The notes under the pieces: model-generated | The model's input: only the letters and a program-made list of their open reading frames with translations | The model's database searches: none | What the model was told of the DNA's origin: nothing | NCBI GenBank assembly: GCA_017450125.1 | Contig: JAFSWZ010000025.1 | Coordinates: 62,001 to 126,000 of the forward strand | From: Synergistaceae bacterium | GTDB taxonomy: Bacteria; Synergistota; Synergistia; Synergistales; Aminobacteriaceae | DNA: 64,000 bases | Direction of reading: 5' to 3' | Shown: positions 50,341 through 59,518 of the stretch, piece after piece | How the letters are laid out: the number at the start of each line of letters is the position of its first letter | How positions within the stretch are numbered: position 1 is the stretch's first letter | Position numbers and translations under genes: made by a program

Positions 50341-53052
50341 GTACAGTCTTGCTTCGAGCGATGCAAGTTCCTGCGGGTTAATCCCGCTCTCACTGCTGAG
50401 AATGAGTTTCTTTCCCGACAGTTCATCAGGGACTTTCACGCTCTCCAGAGAGAAATTCGCGGCGGTGATAATCTCTTCGCCGTCAAGTTCCCTCACGAAC
50501 GCAAACAGTTCTTCGCTATCACCCAGAATCTCCCTGTACGTTCCGCTGAGAAGCGCAGGGCTGTCCTTCCTCAACGCTAACAGTTTCTTGTACCACGAGA
50601 GCACCGATGCCGGGTCTCCCTCCTCACTTGCCGCATTCACATCAACATAGTTCGGGTTGACGGTAAGCCACGCCTTGCCGGAAGTGAAGCCCGCGTTCTT
50701 TCCTGCTGTCCACTGCATGGGAGTGCGTGCGTTGTCGCGGGTAAAATACCGCACGAACTTCATAGCCTCATCGGGGGAAAATCCTTCCTTCAGCGCAAGG
50801 TCATATTGTCCGCGCGTCTGTATGTCGTCAACCTCATCAATGTTCTTCCAGTTGAGATTCGTCATTCCGAGTTCCTGACCCTGATAGATGAACGGTGTCC
50901 CCCTCATCGTCAGCAGAACAGCCGCTAAGCACTTGGCCGCCTTCACTGGGTCTGCACCTTCGGGGAAAAAGTGATTCACGCTTCTGGGCTGGTCGTGGTT
51001 CTCGAAGAATACAGGATACCAGCCGTTATTCGCGGTGGCCTTCTGGCTGGCTGTAAGTGCCTTCTTGAGGTCGGTCAGCTTCCATTCCACAGGGTAACAC
51101 CAGATTTCCGCGTCGCCGAAAGGAAGCGTTACGTGGCTGAACTCAAACAGCATGTCGAACACTCCTTCACGTCCTACCCACTGCGGCAGCTCCTCAGCAC
51201 TTACGCCGTTAGCCTCTCCGACGGTGAAGATGTCGTGCCCGTCCCGAACTTCGCGCTTGAACTCCCGCAGGAAATCCAGAATGCCCGGCGTGTTTGCGGT
51301 CATCGTGTGAACGTTCACCGTGCCATCCTTAGCATCAGGTGTGCCGTCAAGAAATTCTGCGGGCTTCTTGATGTAGGTTATCGCGTCAATCCTGAAGCCT
51401 CCGACTCCCTTATCGAGCCAGAAATTAGCCGCGCCGTAGAGTGCCCTGCGTACGTCGGGGTTCTCCCAGTTCAGGTCGGGTTGCTGTTCCGCGAAGGTGT
51501 GAAGGTAGTACTGTCCTCTTTCGGGTGAGAATGTCCACGCACTCCCTCCGAAGATGCTCCGCCAGTTAGTGGGCTTGTCCCTCCAAATGTACCAGTCAGC
51601 TTTAGGGTTGTCGCGTGATGATTTGCTCTCCAGAAACCATTTGTGCTGGTTCGAGCTGTGGTTGAACACCAGATCCATAACTATCTTGATGCCGCGTTTG
51701 TCCGCCTCGCGTATAAGTTCCTCGAAGTCCGACATTGTCCCGAAACGCTGATCTATTCCCGTGTAATCCGCAATGTCGTAGCCGTTATCGACCATCGGCG
51801 ACGGGTACACAGGAGTCATCCACACAGCACCCACACCCAAGCTCTGCAGGTAATCCAGCCTCTGGATTATTCCCCTGATGTCGCCCGTTCCTGTTCCGTC
51901 TGTGTCCTGAAAACTTTTCGGGTAAATCTGATAAACCGCCGTCTTCTGCCACCACTTTTGTGCGTTCATTGCGTATTTCTCCTTCAGCTTCGTTATTCTG
52001 TTCACGCTCTCATCAATCCGCGCTTCAGTTATCCTTCCTGACTTCACAGCCTCCATCACTCCGTCAAAAGCCTCGCGGTAATCGTAAGGCATAAGCAGAA
52101 TATCACACCCCGCCTCGAGCGCAAGTACAGCCGCCTCCGCAGAAGTGTAGTTATTCGAGATTGCCTTCATCATGAGTGCATCAACGATAACAACCCCATC
52201 ATACCCCAGCTCCCCGCGCAGTTTCCCTGTAACCAGCTCACGTGAGAGAGTAGCGGGCAGTCCGTCGTGCGTAACGTTCTTCATCACTATGTGCGCAATC
52301 ATCACGCTGTCCGTCTTCTTGAGGTTGTCGATGAAGGGTACAAGCTCGCACTTCATAAGCTCTTCCCATGTCTTGAGGACGTATACGCTTCCTTCGTGGG
52401 TGTCGTTCTTCGTGTCGCCATGTCCGGGAAAATGCTTGATGCTCCCGGCTATTCCCTGTGAGTGCAGGCCGTCTAAGTACCCGCTGACCATCCGCGAAAC
52501 GTGCTCGGGGTCTGAGCCGAAGGCCCGGTCTCCTATGACGATGTTCTCGGGGTTGGTGTTCACGTCGGCGACCGGCGCAAAGTTTATGTTGAAGCCGTAA
52601 TCCTTGATGTACGACGCAATATACGATGCTGCTTCGCGCGGGTTTGTGATTGAGGCTGTGCTCTCGTACTTCCTGAGCTTGAAGGCTTTGTGGTTGGCGA
52701 TGCGCGCGATTCTTCCGCCCTCCTCGTCAACTGCCATCAGCGGCGTAACTTTACACGAATCCTTGAGAGCTTTCGTCAAAACCTTAAGCTGTGATGGAGA
52801 CTCGATGTTCTTGCGGAAAACTATGAACCCTCCCGCAGGATATTCCTTCAAGGTCTGTAGCATCAGCTTGCTCACTGACCTTACGCCGACAGCACTGGCT
52901 TTGTCGTTGTGAATCTCGTCCAGTGATACGGTTGTGTTGAGCTGGTCAGGCCTTATCATGAAGAGCTGGCCGACTTTCTCGCGCAGGGTCATTGCTTCAC
53001 CGGCGGAGGACATAACCCCCAGAAGAAGCACAGTGCATAATAACTTTCTCAT
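50335..53052 (-). CDS. NagZ-like GH3 glycosidase fused in frame to a GH13 alpha-glucosidase
   Basis: One uninterrupted frame of 905 residues. Residues 1-20 are a signal peptide. Residues about 21-360 are a NagZ-type GH3 domain: VGQLFMIRP, DEEGGRIAR, the loop KHFPGHGDT with the later D-T-H, and VIVDALMMKAI with the nucleophile Asp. Residues 362-905 are a complete GH13 oligo-1,6-glucosidase: MNAQKWWQKTAVYQIYPKSF, GFRIDAITYI (nucleophile), VGEANG (acid/base) and ENHDQ. The junction falls exactly on the usual start Met of the GH13 enzyme, and an intact ribosome binding site lies in front of it. NagZ recycles peptidoglycan sugars; GH13 enzymes of this group split alpha-1,6 glucosides. A recent fusion or a one-base sequence error are both possible. 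Confidence 0.85.
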   Translation of the reverse strand: MRKLLCTVLLLGVMSSAGEAMTLREKVGQLFMIRPDQLNTTVSLDEIHNDKASAVGVRSVSKLMLQTLKEYPAGGFIVFRKNIESPSQLKVLTKALKDSCKVTPLMAVDEEGGRIARIANHKAFKLRKYESTASITNPREAASYIASYIKDYGFNINFAPVADVNTNPENIVIGDRAFGSDPEHVSRMVSGYLDGLHSQGIAGSIKHFPGHGDTKNDTHEGSVYVLKTWEELMKCELVPFIDNLKKTDSVMIAHIVMKNVTHDGLPATLSRELVTGKLRGELGYDGVVIVDALMMKAISNNYTSAEAAVLALEAGCDILLMPYDYREAFDGVMEAVKSGRITEARIDESVNRITKLKEKYAMNAQKWWQKTAVYQIYPKSFQDTDGTGTGDIRGIIQRLDYLQSLGVGAVWMTPVYPSPMVDNGYDIADYTGIDQRFGTMSDFEELIREADKRGIKIVMDLVFNHSSNQHKWFLESKSSRDNPKADWYIWRDKPTNWRSIFGGSAWTFSPERGQYYLHTFAEQQPDLNWENPDVRRALYGAANFWLDKGVGGFRIDAITYIKKPAEFLDGTPDAKDGTVNVHTMTANTPGILDFLREFKREVRDGHDIFTVGEANGVSAEELPQWVGREGVFDMLFEFSHVTLPFGDAEIWCYPVEWKLTDLKKALTASQKATANNGWYPVFFENHDQPRSVNHFFPEGADPVKAAKCLAAVLLTMRGTPFIYQGQELGMTNLNWKNIDEVDDIQTRGQYDLALKEGFSPDEAMKFVRYFTRDNARTPMQWTAGKNAGFTSGKAWLTVNPNYVDVNAASEEGDPASVLSWYKKLLALRKDSPALLSGTYREILGDSEELFAFVRELDGEEIITAANFSLESVKVPDELSGKKLILSSESGINPQELASLEARLYK
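51967..51984 (-). promoter_or_regulatory. Internal Shine-Dalgarno and ATG inside the fused glycosidase
   Basis: On the minus strand AAGGAG (51984-51979) stands nine bases before ATG (51969-51967), in frame with the GH13 half. It would give a 544-residue cytoplasmic GH13 enzyme, the normal length of that family. It is good evidence that the GH13 part was, or still is, a separate gene. Confidence 0.7.
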
Positions 53053-53077
53053 GTGTGATTACCTCGATGAATGAATT

Positions 53078-53107
53078 TTGCAGATACTCTATCACAAAAT
53101 GTATAAT
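53078..53107 (+). promoter_or_regulatory. Sigma-70-type promoter of the exported-protein gene
   Basis: TTGCAG (53078-53083) and TATAAT (53102-53107) are separated by 18 bases and lie 24 bases before the start at 53132. It lies in the 79-base gap between divergent genes. Confidence 0.6.
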
Positions 53108-53131
53108 GCCATTCATTCAGGAGGTGCTATT

Positions 53132-53833
53132 ATGCTCAGAAAAATTTTGTTTGCTGTAATGATGGTGATGCTTCTTGTAGGTTCGTGTTTTGCCTCTGAC
53201 GTTAAGGTGTGGCACGACAGCTCGCTGAAACTCCCCGAACTCAAGAAGGTGTTTGTCCTGCCGGTAACGTCATCCCTTAATGCAGGTGATAACCTCATGC
53301 CCGCAAAGAAGCTCAATGCTCAGCTGGAGGCTTGGACGCTTGAAGGTATCTCGTCGGCCTTCAAGAAGGGAAGAATCACGGTGAAGGGTCTTGATGCTCT
53401 GCTTGAGGACATGAGGTTCATCTACAGCGATAATGTTTCGTCGGGGGATCTGTTCTTCAAGAGAGCCGCCGAGATGGGCTACAGGGCTTTTGTTGCGGTG
53501 AACGTGTCGCAGGAGTTCAAGACCGAGCACGTGCCGGAGACAACGAGAACTTACACCGAATACAAGGAGATCGAGAAGCGGGACAGCAAAGGCCACGTGA
53601 TAGAGACAATCCGAATCCCAGAGGAGAAGACGGAGGTTATTCCTGCTCATGATGTAACGTACCTGTCAACCAACTGCGAACCGAGACTGTATTTTACGGA
53701 AGATTATGCGGGTGATTATGTCGGAGCTGTGAGCTACAAGATTTACCGCGAATATCAGGGAGGCCCTGTGATGAAAGTTGTCGAGAACATCCTCAAGGCC
53801 TCGATGAAGAGTCTTTTTACGCCGCAAAAATAA
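53132..53833 (+). CDS. Exported protein of unknown function
   Basis: A 233-residue protein from ATG 53132, chosen for its ribosome binding site (caggaggt); an upstream in-frame ATG overlaps the promoter. The signal peptide ends at about residue 21 (GSCFAS; the Cys of this segment could also be a lipidation site, though the lipobox is imperfect). The mature part begins with a strand like those of CsgG-type domains (KKVFVLPVTSSLNAG) and has a Glu/Arg-rich middle. No family was named. It overlaps the convergent azlD-like gene by 17 bases. Confidence 0.65.
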   Translation: MLRKILFAVMMVMLLVGSCFASDVKVWHDSSLKLPELKKVFVLPVTSSLNAGDNLMPAKKLNAQLEAWTLEGISSAFKKGRITVKGLDALLEDMRFIYSDNVSSGDLFFKRAAEMGYRAFVAVNVSQEFKTEHVPETTRTYTEYKEIEKRDSKGHVIETIRIPEEKTEVIPAHDVTYLSTNCEPRLYFTEDYAGDYVGAVSYKIYREYQGGPVMKVVENILKASMKSLFTPQK

Positions 53834-54146
53834 CCTGCACCAGAAACATATACACTCCTGTTCCGGCAATTATGCTCAGGAGTGTATTTCTCTTCCAGAC
53901 GTGCAGAACAACAACAACAACAACACACGCTAAGGCTTCGGGGATTCCGTGAGAGCCGGTTAGGAAGTTCACGGTCTTCAGGCAGTACACGGTGAGCATC
54001 GCCATAACAGCGGGAGGCAGAACCCGGCCAAGATACATCACGAAATCCGGCTGTTTCTTCCCGAACGCAATGAACGGCAGGAATCTCAGGAACACGGTTA
54101 CAGCTCCGGCCACCAGCACGATATACCCAGCGTGAACGTCAAACAC
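53817..54146 (-). CDS. azlD: AzlD-family small subunit of branched-chain amino acid exporter
   Basis: A 109-residue protein with three or four membrane segments, typical of AzlD/YgaH (VTVFLRFLPFIAFG near the N-terminus, then VLPPAVMAMLTVYCL). Together with AzlC it exports branched-chain amino acids. It overlaps azlC by eight bases. The 3' end overlaps the convergent exported-protein gene. Confidence 0.85.
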   Translation of the reverse strand: MFDVHAGYIVLVAGAVTVFLRFLPFIAFGKKQPDFVMYLGRVLPPAVMAMLTVYCLKTVNFLTGSHGIPEALACVVVVVVLHVWKRNTLLSIIAGTGVYMFLVQVIFAA

Positions 54147-54807
54147 TCTCTATCCTCCTCCTCAGTACGAACAGCATAACCGTAATCGCAATCATTGACG
54201 GTATCAGGAAATTTTCCGCGCCGAAAAGCACGAGACACGACACACTTGCGATGAACCCGACGAGTGCGGGAGTGTGTTCCTCAGCCTTAAGCCACTGCTC
54301 GACGCATATACTCACGAATAGCGCGGTAAGTGCAAAGTCTATTCCCCGCGAGTCGAACGGCAGAATTTCTCCGAGCATCGAGCCCATCACTCCGCCCGCA
54401 ACCCAATAAGTCTGGTCGAGCAGGGACACCCAGAAACAGTAATCTTCGTCGTCGGACTCGCACACAAGAGAGTACGTTTCGTCCGTGAGAGCGTAAATCA
54501 TGTATGCTTTCTTCAGGCCGTGAATGTTCCTGTAACGTTCGGACATCGAGAGCCCGTAGAAGATATGCCGCGCGCTCACCATCAGTGCAGTTCCGGCGGC
54601 AGCCCCCAGCGTAACTCCTCCCGTGAACATGTCGGCGCAGACGAACTGCATCGTTCCCGAATAAATCATCAGCCCCGTCATCAACGCCCACAACGCGCCA
54701 TAGCCCTTAGTGCTGAGGAGGATTCCGAAACCCATCCCCAGCACTACGTAGCCCGTCATCACGGGAATTGTGTCGTGAAGTGCGCGGGTTACTGTGCCCC
54801 TACGCAC
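54139..54807 (-). CDS. azlC: AzlC-family branched-chain amino acid exporter
   Basis: A 222-residue polytopic protein. The family signature TIPVMTGYVVLGMGFGILL and the IYSGTMQFVCADMFTGG segment mark AzlC/YgaZ; the middle RHIFYGLSMSERY and YALTDETYSL are also typical. The GTG start directly follows the clpC stop codon inside a short octanucleotide repeat. It is therefore probably co-transcribed with ctsR-clpC, which would tie an amino-acid exporter to heat-shock control; this is inference. Confidence 0.87.
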   Translation of the reverse strand: MRRGTVTRALHDTIPVMTGYVVLGMGFGILLSTKGYGALWALMTGLMIYSGTMQFVCADMFTGGVTLGAAAGTALMVSARHIFYGLSMSERYRNIHGLKKAYMIYALTDETYSLVCESDDEDYCFWVSLLDQTYWVAGGVMGSMLGEILPFDSRGIDFALTALFVSICVEQWLKAEEHTPALVGFIASVSCLVLFGAENFLIPSMIAITVMLFVLRRRIESV

Positions 54808-54819
54808 CTACGCACCTAC
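54796..54819. repeat. Three-copy octanucleotide repeat at the clpC-azlC junction
   Basis: GCACCTAC occurs at 54804-54811 and 54812-54819, and GCCCCTAC, one change, at 54796-54803. On the minus strand it contains the clpC stop codon and the azlC GTG start. Confidence 0.8.
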
Positions 54820-57366
54820 GCCCTCCGTACTCAGTGCCAACGCTGGCACAGGCTCTGCGTTCCTCACTGCTTCGCACTTCAGCTCTCCGTCCTCTATGCT
54901 GACGTTGATGCAGGTCTCGCCTTCCCTGAGCCCGCCGGACAGCATGAAGTCAGACAGCTTGTCCTCGAGCATCGACTGTATCGCCCTGCGTAACGGACGC
55001 GCGCCGTATTTGGGCTGGTAACCCTTCTCGAGAATCTTGGCCTTCACCTCGTCGGATACGTTTATCTTCACACCCTTAGTGTCCAGGCGTTCGGAGAGGT
55101 CATCAAGCATCGTGTCTATTATCTTCAGCAGGCTGTCGCGCGACAAAGGCTTGAAGACAGCCATCTCGTCTATCCTGTTGAGGAACTCCGGCCGGAACAT
55201 CTTGTTGGCTTCCTCGAGGATTATGTTCTTCGTCCTGTTCCAGTCGCGGTCAGACTGGCTCTCGGCACTCATCCCGAAACCCAGCGAGTTGCCCTGCTGT
55301 GCTTCTTTCGCGCCGACGTTGCTGGTCATTATCACGACTGTGTTGCGGAAGTCGATTCTCCTGCCGTGCCCGTCAGTCAGGCTTCCGTCATCGAGAATCT
55401 GAAGCAGGATGTTGAACACGTCGGGGTGTGCCTTCTCTATCTCGTCGAACAGAACGACGCTGTAGGGCTTCCTCCGCACCATCTCGGTGAGCTTTCCGCC
55501 GGATTCGTGGCCGACATAGCCGGGAGGTGCTCCGATGAGCTTGGAGACTTCGTGCCGCTCCATGTACTCGCTCATGTCTATGCGAATCATCGAGTCGTCC
55601 TTCCCGAACATGAACCGCGCCAGGCATCGTGCAAGCTCAGTCTTCCCGACACCCGTCGGCCCCATGAACAGGAAGCTACCGATAGGCCGTCTCGGGTCGC
55701 GCAGGCCTGTACGTGCACGGCGTATTGCTTTGGCGATGGCACTTACCGCCTCGTCTTGGCCGATTAACCGCTTCGAGATCTCGTCCTCCATCTTCAGCAG
55801 GCGTGTCGTCTCGGCTTCAGTGAGCTGCTTCACGGGGATTCCCGTCTGTTCCGCAATAACCGCCGCAATGTCTTCGGCCGTAATCTCGTAGTGTGCGTTC
55901 GAGCGTTCGGACTTCCACTCCTGAACTGCACGGTCAAGCTCGTCGGAGAGTTTGCTCTCAGTCATCCTGAGTTCTGCCGCCAGGTCATAATGCTCGGACA
56001 TCACAGCCTCTTCTTTTCTGCGCTGAATATCCTCAAGCTGCTTCTTGAGGTTTCTGACGTTCTCGGGCGGATCGAGCGCAAGAAGACGCGTCCGTGCTCC
56101 GGCCTCGTCGATGAGGTCTATTCCCTTGTCCGGCAGATACCTGTCCTGAACGTAACGTGATGACAGCTTCGCGGCGGCATCTATCGCGCCGTCGGTGAAG
56201 ACTACGTTATGGTGGCTCTCGTACTTGTCCTTCAAGCCCCGCAGAATCAGCACAGCATCATCTACGCTAGGTTCATCGACCTGCACGGGCTGGAAGCGTC
56301 TCTCCAGCGCAGCATCCTTCTCGACGTACTTGCGGTATTCGTCCTGAGTCGTCGCGCCGATAAGCTGGAATGCTCCCCGCGACAGTTCGGGCTTGAGGAT
56401 GTTCGCGGCATCAGTCGAGCCTTCCGCGTTGCCCGCCCCTACAATCGTATGAACTTCATCGACGAACAGGATAACTTCTCCCTTGCTGTCAACAAGTTCC
56501 TTCACGATGCGCCGGAGCCTGTCCTCGAACTCTCCCCTGTACTTTGTCCCGGCAACCAGCGTCCCCATGTTCAGTTGAACGATTCGCTTGTCCCGCAGAG
56601 GGTCAGGAGCTATCCCGTAGGCGATCTGCGAGGCCAGACCCTCAACGACCGCAGTCTTCCCGACTCCCGGGTCGCCGATAAGCACGGGGTTGCACTTTGT
56701 ACGGCGGCACAACACCTGCATTACGCGGCGAATCTCCTTTTCGCGGCCGATAACAGGATCAAGCTCTCCGTTGCGGGCTCGTTCCGTGAGATCAGTGCCG
56801 AGATGGTCGAGCGTCGGTGTCCTGACCTTGCTCTTGCGCTTCGAGCTCCTGTCGTCAGGCGACGATGACGAGTACGACTGCGAGTACGACGATGACGACG
56901 ATGGAGCGCGCCTTATCGTGCCCGTGCCGTTCGTGCGGATGTCGTTTATCTGCTTCAGCACCATCGTAGGCGTTAAGCCCATCGCCTTGAACTGCCGGGC
57001 GGAGAGTGCCCCGTCATCAGCGAGAATCCCAAGCAGTATGTGTTCCGTGTCCACGTAATTGTCGCCCATCTTGCGGGCTTCCGACATCGCTACGTCAAGC
57101 GCGTGCGTTACCCTCTGGCTCAGCGGAAGATCTGTAGGCTTGGCGATGATGTCCTGAGAGTTGCCGATAAGATCCCTCACGTGTGCCGCGAAGTTCTCCG
57201 TATCAACCCCAAGCTCAGAGAGTGCCTGCGCCACCGTGCCTCCTCCTTCCTGAAGAACTCCCAGCAGCAAGTGTTCAGGCTCAACCATCTGGCTGCCCAT
57301 GTTGATGGCTTCATTCCTCGCCAGCTGTATTACTCTCTTCCCCCGCTCCGTATAGAACTGCCACAT
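54808..57366 (-). CDS. clpC: ClpC-type AAA+ protease chaperone
   Basis: An 852-residue Hsp100 unfoldase that feeds proteins to ClpP. The N-terminal double repeat (about 1-145) begins [18 protein letters not shown]1 has [14 protein letters not shown], then a central coiled coil with the UVR-like [20 protein letters not shown] that marks ClpC rather than ClpA. D2 has [16 protein letters not shown]. The C-terminus has the [16 protein letters not shown] sensor. It lies three bases after ctsR. The adaptor genes mcsA and mcsB, usual between them in Bacillus, are missing. Confidence 0.96.
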   Translation of the reverse strand: MWQFYTERGKRVIQLARNEAINMGSQMVEPEHLLLGVLQEGGGTVAQALSELGVDTENFAAHVRDLIGNSQDIIAKPTDLPLSQRVTHALDVAMSEARKMGDNYVDTEHILLGILADDGALSARQFKAMGLTPTMVLKQINDIRTNGTGTIRRAPSSSSSYSQSYSSSSPDDRSSKRKSKVRTPTLDHLGTDLTERARNGELDPVIGREKEIRRVMQVLCRRTKCNPVLIGDPGVGKTAVVEGLASQIAYGIAPDPLRDKRIVQLNMGTLVAGTKYRGEFEDRLRRIVKELVDSKGEVILFVDEVHTIVGAGNAEGSTDAANILKPELSRGAFQLIGATTQDEYRKYVEKDAALERRFQPVQVDEPSVDDAVLILRGLKDKYESHHNVVFTDGAIDAAAKLSSRYVQDRYLPDKGIDLIDEAGARTRLLALDPPENVRNLKKQLEDIQRRKEEAVMSEHYDLAAELRMTESKLSDELDRAVQEWKSERSNAHYEITAEDIAAVIAEQTGIPVKQLTEAETTRLLKMEDEISKRLIGQDEAVSAIAKAIRRARTGLRDPRRPIGSFLFMGPTGVGKTELARCLARFMFGKDDSMIRIDMSEYMERHEVSKLIGAPPGYVGHESGGKLTEMVRRKPYSVVLFDEIEKAHPDVFNILLQILDDGSLTDGHGRRIDFRNTVVIMTSNVGAKEAQQGNSLGFGMSAESQSDRDWNRTKNIILEEANKMFRPEFLNRIDEMAVFKPLSRDSLLKIIDTMLDDLSERLDTKGVKINVSDEVKAKILEKGYQPKYGARPLRRAIQSMLEDKLSDFMLSGGLREGETCINVSIEDGELKCEAVRNAEPVPALALSTEGVGA

Positions 57367-57369
57367 GAA

Positions 57370-57870
57370 TTATTCTCCTTCTCTTTCTTCTACGATAAGC
57401 ATTAATCCCTTGAGCATACGTTTCAGCAAACCTGCGAACATTTTTTCACGATCCGAAAGTCTTATGTCCTTTATGTCCTCACAGATATAGTTCGAGTGCC
57501 GTAGTGCTATCTCAATCAGCAGCCTTTCCCTCTGCGTAATGAACCTTCTTGCCTCAAGGGTCTCTAACAGCCTGTGAGCTTCCTTCATTGATATTGAGCT
57601 GCCTATTATATCGTCAAGATGCTCCGTCCGTTCCTCTGGAGTTATGCACGAAATCTTCACGATCTTGATGTAGCCGTGCTCTCCCCTCCTGCTCTCGATG
57701 ATGTACCCGTGCTCGGGAGAAAATCTGCTCCTCAGAACGTAATTTATCTGGCTCGGCACGCACCCGAAAATCTCCGCCAGTTCCTTGCGCCTGAGCCTTA
57801 CATAATTCTCCTGCACGTCCTCAAGGCGGCTCAATATATACTGCTCGATATCACTGCTCAAATTCTGCAT
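57370..57870 (-). CDS. ctsR: CtsR-family heat-shock repressor
   Basis: A 166-residue repressor. The winged-helix N-terminal half reads LSDIEQYILSRLEDVQENYV-type sequence followed by RRKELAEIFGCVPSQINYVL and the Gly-rich wing RFSPEHGYIIESRRGEHGYI, as in CtsR. The C-terminal helical half is more divergent. In Bacillus it represses clp genes and is released by heat through McsB; here no mcsAB is present, so release must occur differently. A clear tandem GGTCAAA operator was not found upstream. Confidence 0.9.
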   Translation of the reverse strand: MQNLSSDIEQYILSRLEDVQENYVRLRRKELAEIFGCVPSQINYVLRSRFSPEHGYIIESRRGEHGYIKIVKISCITPEERTEHLDDIIGSSISMKEAHRLLETLEARRFITQRERLLIEIALRHSNYICEDIKDIRLSDREKMFAGLLKRMLKGLMLIVEEREGE

Positions 57871-57945
57871 GATAAATCATCCTCTCTGGGGAAATTATGG
57901 GCAAGCATTATATCTTCATAAGTCAGAGATAATCAATCATGGAAA

Positions 57946-57973
57946 TTGACTATTGCGCGCTTTCACCTAAAAT
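57946..57973 (+). promoter_or_regulatory. Sigma-70-type promoter of def
   Basis: TTGACT (57946-57951) and TAAAAT (57968-57973) have a 16-base spacer and end 37 bases before the def start. Confidence 0.55.
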
Positions 57974-58010
57974 CTTATCCGCAAGAATATCAAAGGAGAG
58001 TGGAGATTTC

Positions 58011-58523
58011 ATGTCAGAAGAAGTCATTGACGGAGGGCTGGAGATTCTGAAGTACCCGAATCCCGTGCTCAAGAAAAAGTCCGAAGACGTAACGGTCTTT
58101 GACGAAGAGCTTGCCGTGTTCGTGAAGGATTTGTTTGCGGCGATGAGGGCACATGACGGCGTAGGACTTGCCGCCCCGCAGGTCGGAGTCCTCAAGAAGA
58201 TTGCGGTTGTCGAGTACGACGGAAAAAGCTACGTGCTCATCAACCCGCGCGTTGTTGACCAGAAAGGGCTTCAGGACGGCGAGGAAGGCTGCCTGAGCTT
58301 TCCGGGAATCTACGCACATGTTACGCGTCCGCAGTGGGTCAAGATAGCGGCGCAGGACGAGACGGGGGAAATCCACGAGTACGAGGCTGAGGGTTACACG
58401 GCGCGGGCGTTCCTTCACGAGATGGATCACCTGACGGGAAAGCTGTTTGTGGATTACCTGTCGAGCCTTAAGCGCAACGCCATCAAAAAGAAGGCGGCCA
58501 AGAAGACGGGAGGGCACTTCTAG
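58011..58523 (+). CDS. def: Peptide deformylase
   Basis: A 170-residue metalloenzyme that removes the formyl group from new proteins. All three motifs are present: GVGLAAPQVG, EGCLSFPG (Cys ligand) and HEMDHLTG (H-E-x-x-H ligands). ATG 58011 follows ggagag/tggag; longer frames run into the promoter. The fmt gene follows after one base, the common def-fmt pairing. Confidence 0.96.
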   Translation: MSEEVIDGGLEILKYPNPVLKKKSEDVTVFDEELAVFVKDLFAAMRAHDGVGLAAPQVGVLKKIAVVEYDGKSYVLINPRVVDQKGLQDGEEGCLSFPGIYAHVTRPQWVKIAAQDETGEIHEYEAEGYTARAFLHEMDHLTGKLFVDYLSSLKRNAIKKKAAKKTGGHF

Positions 58524-58524
58524 C

Positions 58525-59454
58525 GTGGACGGTAAATGCATCTGGTTCATGGGTACGGGGCAGTTCGCGGCTCTGTGCCTTGAAGGCCTCACCAAGAACG
58601 GCGTAACTCTATCGCGAATCATCACCGGGCTTCCGACGCGTTCAGGACGTAACGGCAAGGAGAACCCTTCTGACGTTGAGCGCAAAGCGGCGGAGATGGG
58701 GATAGGTGTTTCGCGCACAGGAAAACTCTCAGAGAATCAGGAGCTCATTGACGCGCTCGAGGCCGAACAGCCCGCAGTAATCTTCGTCATCGACTTCGGG
58801 CAGATTATACGCGAGCCGTTCTTGTCGCGAATGTGCCTGAACATTCACCCGTCGCTTTTGCCGGAATACAGGGGAGCAGCACCGATACAGCGCGCGCTTC
58901 TCGACGGCAGGGAGTACACGGGGGTTACTGTGTTCCGTCTTGTTCAGGCGATGGACGCAGGAGGAATCGCCGCACAGAGACGCGTTGAGGCTAATGCGTC
59001 GGACAACGCATCTGACCTCTACCGCAGGCTGTCGGAGATCGGCTGTGAGCTCGCCGCCGAAGCAGTGAGTAACATTGACGCACTGACCTTCACACCACAG
59101 GATGATTCGCGCGCAACGTTCGCCCCGAAGCTCGAGAAGGCAGACTTTGCGCTGACGTTCGGCATGACCGCGAGAGAGTTCGTGAACAGGGTCAGGGCAC
59201 TCGACATGTCCGGCGGAGCGTACGTGATGATTAACGGGAAGCGCGTAAAGGTCTGGAGGGCATCAGTGCGCGACGACCTGAAGGGAGAAGTCCCCGGCCA
59301 AGTGCTCGAGGTCAAGGGCTGTCTTGCTGTGGCGTGCGGTGATTTCTGCATTGAACTCTCTGAAGTCCAGAACGAGGGCAAGGCACGAATCAGCGGCATC
59401 GACTGGGCAAGGGGCATGCGTATAAGGGCGGGGGATAATCTGTGTAAAGTTTAG
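58525..59454 (+). CDS. fmt: Methionyl-tRNA formyltransferase
   Basis: A 309-residue enzyme that formylates initiator Met-tRNA. It starts at GTG 58525, one base after the def stop, with gggagg upstream. Motifs: IWFMGTGQFAALCLEGL, the formyl-THF site CLNIHPSLLPEYRGAAPIQRALLDG (only the core S-L-L-P-x-Y-R-G-A is diagnostic) and GVTVFRLVQAMDAGGI with the Asp. The C-terminal tRNA-binding barrel ends in ISGIDWARGMRI. In Firmicutes rsmB normally follows; here it lies some 25 kb away. Confidence 0.94.
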   Translation: MDGKCIWFMGTGQFAALCLEGLTKNGVTLSRIITGLPTRSGRNGKENPSDVERKAAEMGIGVSRTGKLSENQELIDALEAEQPAVIFVIDFGQIIREPFLSRMCLNIHPSLLPEYRGAAPIQRALLDGREYTGVTVFRLVQAMDAGGIAAQRRVEANASDNASDLYRRLSEIGCELAAEAVSNIDALTFTPQDDSRATFAPKLEKADFALTFGMTAREFVNRVRALDMSGGAYVMINGKRVKVWRASVRDDLKGEVPGQVLEVKGCLAVACGDFCIELSEVQNEGKARISGIDWARGMRIRAGDNLCKV

Positions 59455-59518
59455 GGTTATGCGATATAATTAAGCAATTCATGTAATCATACACAATCAG
59501 AAAAGGGCAGGTGTTCTT

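Noticed and set aside
57871-57945. CtsR operator upstream of ctsR
   Set aside because: No tandem GGTCAAA-type heptads could be found; only single partial matches.
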